Assembly: GCA_023897205.1 (NCBI GenBank)
Contig: JAHWDD010000010.1
Span: forward strand, 2,046,001 to 2,110,000
Direction: 5' to 3'
Origin: Exophiala sp. HKRS030
Taxonomy: Eukaryota > Ascomycota > Eurotiomycetes > Chaetothyriales > Herpotrichiellaceae
DNA length: 64,000 nucleotides
The notes under the pieces are model-generated. The model was not told the origin of the DNA. It saw only the letters and a program-made list of their open reading frames with translations, and made no database searches. Below are positions 56,898 through 64,000 of this stretch, piece after piece. Numbering within the stretch: the first letter of the stretch is position 1; every line of letters starts with the position of its first letter. Position numbers and translations under genes: made by a program.

Positions 56898-58432
56898 ATG
56901 AGTGCGATATCTATACCTTTCGTGTCGCAAACCTTTCGAAATTCTAAAGAGTACCAATACTTGCAAACTCTAAGTCAAGCGGTATCAGTGTTTGCAAATT
57001 TCCAGCCTCCACGCGTCCATCACAGAGGTGGGAACCTTTCAGGGCACTCATGTATCCTTCTATCCCACGGGACCCTCCTCAAAGAATGCAATAACCCGGA
57101 TTCCATCACTTTAGCCTGCGGAGGATTTGCCGGCTTCCCTCATCAGAGTGCCGCACAGAAGAACTGTCCAGAGGTGATGACAATGGAACCACTATTATAT
57201 TTTCTGCTGGCTGCTTTCTATGTACTCTCCGAGTGGAGATTGAGTCCGCACCTATTCTCTGCGCCAAGTATCCAAGTGAAGAAATGGGATGAGATCCATT
57301 CCCGTCAAAGCACAAATTCAACATCATGGACACCTCTAAAGAAGCACAAGCTACCTATTACCGATTATCAGCCCAACACAGCTATTTCTAGGTTTCGAAT
57401 CAGCATATTACTCATTGTGGTATCCCTCTCCGGTGCACACTTCTGTTTCGATATCTTATCTGCAACCATTTCCGCCATCAACCACATTGCAGTTGCTCCC
57501 TTGATAGCACTTCTTACTTGTCCTAGGGAGACTTTTTCGATTTTAAACATGGTCATCAGTACAATCATCTACTACCTCGCTGCGAACTTGTGCTTCCCAT
57601 TCTTCCGTCTCATGACACACTTAGCGCATTATACTCCTGAAGTAGGTGGAATTACTACAAGATCTAGCAGGTACAGCATACAAAATATCAGCCTTTCGAC
57701 AGAATTGGCTACGACTCGAATCATTAGAATCACCCAACGCGAACCACGCTCTCTTATTAGTGAAATTGACTCTCATGGTGGAGTCGATGATGATGCTTAC
57801 AGGGACGAGTTTGGTTTGAGGAGGGTGAGGAAGAAGAAGAGGAACCGTTCCCAAGTCCCTGGAGAACAATACTAGCTTACACAGCACTGGTCGTTATATA
57901 TCATTGTTCTGTTGAGTTCCTATTCGAAAAACTCTGGGCTTTGACCCAAGGTAGTCTGGGCCCTCGTTACAACTGTTTTGGACTTTTTCTACTCTCGATC
58001 GTTGGCAATATTTCCGAGGACACAACAGCAATCATTGTTGCACTCAGGGGCCAGTTAGATCTTGTGACCGGCGTCAGCATTGGACTTAGTATTTATGTTG
58101 GCCACGATCCTTTCATGCGATTCGCTTCAGCCTCAAGAAACAAGGTGCTTGAATTTCGCAAGACCCTAGCGCGGACCGATGCAGTGCAACGCGTATACGG
58201 ACTTGAGATTGGGATTCTTATTGCGGCGACCCTATCGAAACTTTCCTTCAGACGTTTCATTCGGTCAGTCGTCCACAGAGCGCGATGCAGAAGGTTCCGC
58301 TGTTTGATACGTCGCGGGACCATGCAACGATATATGCATCAGGTCAATTATCACGAAACCACGGTATGCAATGAGGCAGCTTCAAATAACTCTCTACAGG
58401 GAAGCTGGTTCGGGTGGATAGGTCTGATTTGA
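56898..58432 (+). CDS. CAX-like cation exchanger, diverged, broken by a frame change
   Basis: Frame one (56898-57875) starts MSAISIPFV and has several membrane segments, including FRISILLIVVSLSGAHFCF and FSILNMVISTIIYYLAANLC. Frame two takes over near 57830 with an acidic EEEEEEP stretch and an exchanger-like membrane unit: TILAYTALVVIYHCSVEFLF, then LFLLSIVGNISEDTTAIIV and LDLVTGVSIGLSIYV. The GNxSE motif matches the GNxxE of Ca2+/H+ exchanger repeats. The shift equals one missing base. Expected membrane segments after the second repeat are replaced by an Arg-rich tail. Either a decayed exchanger or a very diverged one with a base missing from the sequence. Function uncertain. Confidence 0.55.
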
Positions 58433-59334
58433 AGTCTCTTAGGACAGTGTAACGTCATAAAAAGTACAGGAGGGTTTGGTTGAAAGGAAGTTTCAAGTAC
58501 CTGTACCCGTTGACCTTGCATGAAGTCCGAGATTGAAGGTTAACCCTGCAGTTACTCTTTCACAAGGTTTGAAACTGATCATGCGTCGCGGGTGGGGAAG
58601 TAATTGTAATGTATCTGAACATTCCAGTGCATATTCAGCGCCTTTTTATAAAGGCTATGTGGCGATATCTACCAACAACATAGAAGTCGTCGTTCCTAAT
58701 ATATTTCTATTGTGCTTACACGCGGCTGTGTACGATAAGCTTCGGACAGAGGGCAGTTTACCCCTATTTCCGACTCTGGCTTCCGGCGTATGCGATCTCT
58801 CGAAGTTCTCCCGGAAAAATAGCATAGATGGTACGAAGTATCATTTCCAAACGGGTCGATTCTGGGACGCCAGCATAGTTACGTGGGCATGTACGTGTGT
58901 GGGCTTCTAGAAGATGAAGATTTACGGAGGTTCTGTCGCGTGTCAAAATGTGTTTAGAGCTAGTCCTATAGTCTGAGGGGATAAGCAATGCTGCACAGCG
59001 AATAATATCTCATGATCTACGCTCTTTCCTCATATCGAGATAGCGAGAGGAGTGTAACCTTAATATGGACGTATGATCTAGCTACAGTATGGACTACTAA
59101 GACCCAGGGTTCTGTCATCGTCCCAACCAGTCGCATCTCATGCTCTGCATCGGATCGAAGGCGCCACCCCAGATCCCAAGTCACTTAGCATGCCACGACG
59201 CACATGCCCCTATACTGTAACATTCACGAACAGGGCTAATTCGCAAGCAGCAGAATAGTTATCAGTAACCTTCATTAGGTCGCTCGCTGCTAGATGATAT
59301 AAGATGCACATCTTTTACGATTTCTGATGCTGGC
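58433..59334. other. Intergenic, no supported gene
   Basis: About 900 bp between the CAX-like gene and the GMC relic. A 125-codon open frame (58533-58910) lacks recognisable domains. No repeats noticed. Confidence 0.45.
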
Positions 59335-59725
59335 AGTTCTTACATCCATTCAGCCTCAAGCCAGCCGAATCCTATCCTCGAGACTGGCGCATTAGTTGAA
59401 AAGATCATCTTTGAAAGGGAAGAGGGAAGACATTGCCATTCTGGAAGGCTTCGGGCTCTGGCAGTCTAACTTTCTAAAGGATCGCTATCTATACTTGTCT
59501 GAGCCACCAAGGAAGTAATTCTATCAGCTGGTGCTCTGCGCTCTTATGGCAGCAGATCTGAATGGTGTCGTCGACGGTAACTTGAGAGTCTATGGAACAG
59601 AGAATTTGAGATTAGGTGATGCGAGTGTCTTTCCCATCATTCCAAGGGGAAACACCTTGACTACAGTCTACGTCGTAGCTGAGAGAGGGGCCGGTATTAT
59701 CATTGATAACTGGGCAAGAGTCTAA
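59335..59725 (+). pseudogene. GMC oxidoreductase pseudogene with internal deletion
   Basis: Two family blocks are brought together. The first, up to about 59535, reads TGALVEKIIFER and ATKEVILSAGAL, the middle region before the second GMC signature. The second, in another frame, reads CALMAADLNGVVDGNLRVYG, then NLRLGDASVFPIIPRGN and TVYVVAERGAGIIIDN, the C-terminal FAD-binding block. Roughly 200 residues normally between them are absent, and the N-terminal FAD domain is missing. Non-functional relic. Confidence 0.78.
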
Positions 59726-60855
59726 GAAAAGGAATTTGTGAGGCTCGCTATCATGTTGAACAATCATACTTAGGCTGGGAAAGTCAGAAAGGCTTTCTTC
59801 GCTTTCACTTCGCCTGGCGATAGGGATTCACATATGTGTCGTGGATTACTTTCGGTGACACGACACAAGTATAGGTCAGACATTTGGACAACCCACAACA
59901 GTCGGTTGACGAAGTGGCGCAAAACATTGAAGCCATCGGAGTTTACAAATTTGTGACTCAGTCGATGATGGGGGTTTATATAAGCGGCTTTTGCATGCAA
60001 TTGTTACGGCCTGCAAGAACCCTGCTTACTGGATGCTTTCTTATTGGACTAGACTTCTCAGATTGCAGTTCAACTACGAGCTTGAGTGGATAGATTCAAA
60101 TGAATACCAGAGCCCTTCTAACTGAAGCTAGATCGCGGGCCTGCTCTCAAGATATTTCCATTTTCGACCTAGACAGCCCTCTCATTTTGCTCGCACTTGT
60201 TACGGTTAGCATGTTGGTAGTTCCGCACAAGATATTCATATCGCCCGGCTGACTGCTTTGGTGCAGGATGGAAAGTGTGACCTTGCATAAGGCTGGGAAT
60301 GTCAAACTACGTTTGCGACTTTGAACCATGTTTGCCGTCTACAATCTTCAAACGACTCATGATATCTAATGCCATATTTGTCGCAGTGTGAAGACTCCGA
60401 ATTAGACATGGACCTTGAGCGTCCTTCCCTGAATCATGGTCACAATATGTCGGTGCCAGTATGGCTCAGCTCGAGAAGCACGTTCGTTGTCTCTAGTAAC
60501 AATCTTTTAGAAACAAGAGTCTGAAGTTGATCTTTCCCCTCTGAGATGGGTCCCTCCGACCGACTCGCATACCACAATAGTAGCCAGGGAGCTCGAAATT
60601 GCTGCTCAAAGATCTCATGCGGCAAAAGTGTCACACCAAAGGCGAAAAGATAAATCCATTTTGGTACTCCACAAATCTGTAAGTGGCGGTTCTTTGGTGC
60701 GACCGCATGTATCTTCACCACGAATTTTACTCGACAAGGTATATTTCAGGATAATGAGCTGGTACTGATAGTTCCAGCGTCCGGCAAGAAACCATCCACT
60801 TTTGCAGACAAGCCACTCCGAGAACGTTCTTCACCCCTTTAGAGAAGGATCCCAA
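59726..60855. other. Intergenic, no supported gene
   Basis: About 1.1 kb with short open frames only (for example 60440-60721 minus). No recognisable domain. It may contain 5' exons or promoter of the disrupted gene downstream. Confidence 0.45.
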
Positions 60856-62282
60856 ATGTCGAGGACCTATCGACGAGAAAAAGAACCCCACATACCTTAC
60901 GAGAATACAAAATCTCATGTGCCAGACTGTACCAATCCCCTCAAATGTGGGAGATCATTCACTAGAGTATACGACACGTCGCCATTGGCTTTCAGCTATG
61001 GAGGAGGTGCTACAGACCCGTTTGCGGCATACCCAATTACTGTAACCCCCGGGTGAATCATGTTCTTAGCTTTCTTCGGGAAACGTGGATCCCAGCTAAT
61101 ACGGACTCAACACGACCAACTTCTGTTTGACTGGCTGTAGCGGAGAGGGAATGGCGAGACGCCAAATATTGTCTAGGTTCTGAAGCGTCTGCTTATTCCG
61201 TACTAACATTATCGAGTGTCCTCATGGCAGCTCATCGACCCGTCCAAGGCTTGGAACAACAAATACTTCTCTTCAAAACTCACAGTATAAGATTTCTAAG
61301 GAGGCTCCTCAGATATTCACCACACACCAGCTCCATGATGACGATTGCTTGTATCTGTAACCTCCTTGCCGCCGCTGTTGGCTCCAATGACCTCGACGAG
61401 GCAAATGTCCACGCCAGAACTTTGAGACATTTCTTCCATTCTTGGAATTCACTTGATCCTTGCTCTACCGAATATACCTTCTTCATTCGTTGTCTTCGAT
61501 TCTGTGTACGTATGGCAACTTTAAAACTAGAAAGACCAATTTTTGACATGGACTTCCTTGCTTCTCATGTGCTAGGCGACTCTTTCCGACCAGGCAATTT
61601 ATTCTTTGCTACTATTTGTCCTGAGAGGTTTGACCAGAATATTGATGTGTCACTTCAAGAGCCATTGAGGGACATCTTCATCAGGCTTCGCCAGGGTTTC
61701 TGGTTCTGGCAACAGAATCACGTTTATGGGATAACAGTAGATGAATTGACGGACTGGACCTTTGGCCAATATTTTATTTTGCAAGGACAATTGCTCAGTC
61801 TCTATGACAGCCATCGCAGCAGACTATCCAAGGCTTTATATCCAGAATCGTTTCAAATGCGCATGGAGATGCGCTTGGCATTAGGATTGCTTTGTCTCGT
61901 TAGCGGTGACGTGACGGGAATATCCACGCAAGATTATGGAGCTGTTCTCTTTCAAGCTCTGCAGCAACAATTAAAGGTGTTAATGGATCAGGAGCGTACG
62001 CCTTCAACATCAGCAAGTGATAAAACGTGGGATAATGCGATGCTCTGGTTTATGTTCGTGGCCTGGCTCACTGATTTGAGGCGTAAGAAGTTGGCCTCCT
62101 ATGTCCCCACCATGGTTTGCTTGAACGAGATGCTTACTTCGCAAGTTTATGCAATGGGTCTCCAAACAGGAGAGGAAATGGTCCTTGTTCTCGAGAAATT
62201 TCTATGTTTTGAAGAAATGAAACCCTTTGCGATGTCTTGGTTCACCAACACCGTCGCAAAAGCTGGGAGTACGACTGGCTGA
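60856..62282 (+). pseudogene. Fungal regulator-like (Zn2Cys6-associated C-terminal domain type) gene, disrupted
   Basis: The first frame (from 60856, MSRTYRREKEPHI) reaches the family motif GGGATDPFAAYPITVTP and ends at TGA 61054. One frame away NHVLSFLRETWIPA continues, then meets an in-frame TGA at 61128. The frame then stays open to 62282 and includes SSVLMAAHRPVQGLEQ, MTIACICNLLAAAVGS, MRLALGLLCLVSGD and a Trp-rich WDNAMLWFMFVAWLTDLRR. This is the fungal transcription-factor-type regulatory region often annotated without a zinc cluster. A missing base in the C-run at 61046-61050 explains the first break. The second needs a true stop or another error. The common acceptors do not give a workable intron. 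Its start upstream of 60856 is not fixed. Confidence 0.6.
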
Positions 62283-62455
62283 ATAAGTTGCATCAAATGT
62301 ATGACCATTTCAATGTGATTTATCGACGGAAAATAGGTAGTAGGGTATCAAGGGGACCATTGTGAGAAAAATAACGATCTGACAGCTACCGAACGCTTTC
62401 TAAATGCTACGCATACTCATCTTATAGCGACGCACATTGTTTTGCCACGGAAGCA

Positions 62456-63622
62456 TTACACAATCCTAGATCGGCGCCCATGCCTCAGGGGCCCATCTGC
62501 ATATGAATGCAGCCGAGTACGTTCTCGAAGTTTGGGACCCGTGTATCGCCAGGTCCACCACTTTTTCCTCCAATCGCTCCTCACCTTTTGTACCTTTCGG
62601 GGGTGTATCTTTTCTACCTTTCTTTTGAAGGTCAATCTTGCGTGCTTCTGAAACTCCTCTATCTGCTGTGTCGTGGGATTTTCCGGATCATTTACATCTC
62701 CAATGCCGTCGTCTGCTCCCGGCTGAGGAACACCGTGAACGCTATAGAGTTGATCTAAATCGCCGCCAAGGGTATCGAATTGCGCGAGTATGACATCTTC
62801 GTCTCCTCCTAATATTTCCGCCAACAGAGCTGCTCTTTTTCTCCGCCAGGCTGTTAAAAGTCTTCCATATTCCCTCTGTGTGCATTCTCGGATGACCTCG
62901 AATTCTCGGGTTGTTTCATATGTGTCATAATGGTAGCGCATGGACTTCAGTTCTTCCTCAAAATCCGCCCAAGCGAGCCCCTGAGCCCGGACATTCGTTC
63001 GAGACTGCCATTTGTTAAAGTTGAATGGTTGAAACCACTTATCTTCCATTCGGAAGCATCGCATGCAGTGGAATACACCAACCGTTTCGAGGGCGAGTTT
63101 ATGCATAAAGTCTTTCAACACTATATCCAGATAATCTGCCAGTGCTCTCTGTTCAGCTGGAGGTCCTGCATAGTCGCTGTAGTCGACAATGGCGATGTGA
63201 CGAATCAAAGCCGCTCGTTCCGGAGATATATCTTTGAGGAACTGTACGAAAGCCTCTGAGCTTCCTGGACCAGCGACAAAGAAAGTCTTTCCATTGGTGA
63301 TCACCTGTTGAAAAACATTTTTGTTCTTCACAACAAACGTTGTTGTTGATGTGAAGTGTTCCCAGAATGCATTGTGCAGAATTCCATCCCATGCTCGAAT
63401 CCTCCGCCTCATCTGTGTACTACCGTCGTCCGAAGTGTGATCTGTGAAAAGATTATTTCGTCTTTGAGGAAGCAGTCTCAAATGTTTCATGACGTCGAGC
63501 ATCATGTCTTCGGGGAAAGCTCCTTGTACCTGTCCATTTGGCCCTGTTGGTCTTCCTCTAGGCATACTAATATCTGGGAATGGATCCTTCAGTCGCCAGT
63601 TGTTCGGCCAATTTCCTGCCAT
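62456..63622 (-). CDS. Hypothetical protein, possibly F-box-like N-terminus
   Basis: A single-exon frame of 388 residues from the ATG of MAGNWPNNWRLKDPF. The segment GAFPEDMMLDVMKHLRLLPQ resembles the Pro/Leu pattern of an F-box. The central region (HNAFWEHFTSTTTFVVKNKN, then ALIRHIAIVDYSDYA) matches the layout of fungal F-box/DUF proteins that lack recognisable repeats, but I cannot assign a family. The C-terminus is strongly basic (FKRKVEKIHPRKVQKVR, RHGRRSRIV), perhaps nuclear. No intron is needed. Confidence 0.65.
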   Translation of the reverse strand: MAGNWPNNWRLKDPFPDISMPRGRPTGPNGQVQGAFPEDMMLDVMKHLRLLPQRRNNLFTDHTSDDGSTQMRRRIRAWDGILHNAFWEHFTSTTTFVVKNKNVFQQVITNGKTFFVAGPGSSEAFVQFLKDISPERAALIRHIAIVDYSDYAGPPAEQRALADYLDIVLKDFMHKLALETVGVFHCMRCFRMEDKWFQPFNFNKWQSRTNVRAQGLAWADFEEELKSMRYHYDTYETTREFEVIRECTQREYGRLLTAWRRKRAALLAEILGGDEDVILAQFDTLGGDLDQLYSVHGVPQPGADDGIGDVNDPENPTTQQIEEFQKHARLTFKRKVEKIHPRKVQKVRSDWRKKWWTWRYTGPKLRERTRLHSYADGPLRHGRRSRIV

Positions 63623-64000
63623 CTTGGTCTTAAGTTTACCTCTGAGTTCTATCAATGGTATTACAACTGATTAGTATATCTTCCATGGCAGACTGTGATC
63701 TTTCTGCGTATATCTTGTAGCCCACGAACAGACTATAGGGGTCGGAAAATAGCATTACTTGCGTCTGTTTGTTCCATTGTCCTGGAAATAGATTCGAAAA
63801 TACCCACTGTTGACATTATTGGCAACGACTGTGTGTTTATCCTTTGTTGTGTAACTTCTTTATCAACCGTAACAAGCGTATCTTTTGTGGCTACGAACCA
63901 CACAAAGCAGATTCCACACATTGTCACACAGTCGCGGTTTGATATAATGGAGAGTGGCTCAAAATCGGGAAGGGACAACAGGCTAAGAAACGTCAAGGGG
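63623..64000. other. Window end, no supported gene
   Basis: About 380 bp upstream of the hypothetical gene. An 87-codon open frame on the minus strand (63733-63996) lacks an ATG at its beginning and shows no domain. It may belong to a gene beyond the edge. Confidence 0.4.

Noticed and set aside
58533..58910. 125-codon open frame downstream of the CAX-like gene
   Set aside because: No domain or family resemblance.
60440..60721. 93-codon open frame (minus)
   Set aside because: No recognisable motif, and it lies in a gene-poor stretch.
61040..61180. An intron joining the two halves of the regulator-like gene
   Set aside because: The likely donors and common acceptors give the wrong phase, and the would-be intron contains family sequence (NHVLSFLRETWIPA).

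Overview
The window is nuclear DNA of a filamentous ascomycete (Pezizomycotina). Genes lie on both strands, are 0.6-4 kb long, and carry introns of about 40-90 nt with GTATGT/GTAAGT donors and CTAAC/CTGAC-like branch sites. They encode typical fungal families: Zn2Cys6 regulator, HET, MIC19, an APH-like kinase, a CorA-like membrane protein and P450. There are no operons. I placed introns by joining reading frames across splice signals and checking phase. Species cannot be read from the sequence.

Left part (1-30 kb) mixes housekeeping genes with lineage genes. It holds the DEAH helicase DHR1, an APH-fold kinase, an orphan zinc-binding protein, a NAA50-like acetyltransferase with an N-terminal PCNA-box motif, an orphan Cys-rich protein, MIC19, a maltose-type O-acetyltransferase, a GNAT, SEC22, ELP5, a transcription-type cyclin and a CorA-like membrane protein.

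Set among these are four kinase-fold genes with different partner modules. At 14-20 kb a helical-domain pseudokinase is divergent from a kinase-ankyrin fusion. At 31-38 kb a tandem kinase-pseudokinase is convergent with a kinase-TPR fusion. With the HET gene at 54-56 kb they resemble the modular signalling or self/non-self repertoire of filamentous fungi. This is the most unusual content of the window.

The middle (38-44 kb) has a methyltransferase convergent with a P450, a proline-rich protein built on a 36-residue tandem repeat, and the splicing factor SNRNP27.

The right part (45-64 kb) looks accessory and partly decayed. It holds an intact SDR, an MFS transporter relic, an SDR fragment, an intact Baeyer-Villiger monooxygenase, an intact Zn2Cys6 regulator, an intact HET gene, a frameshifted CAX-like exchanger, a GMC oxidoreductase relic with an internal deletion, a disrupted regulator-like gene and an orphan protein. 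The SDR, BVMO, MFS and regulator together suggest the remains of a catabolic or secondary-metabolite cluster.

At least four genes (DHR1, cyclin, CAX-like, regulator-like) break frame in the way a single missing base would. Three of the breaks sit in C-runs, so assembly error must be excluded before calling them mutations.
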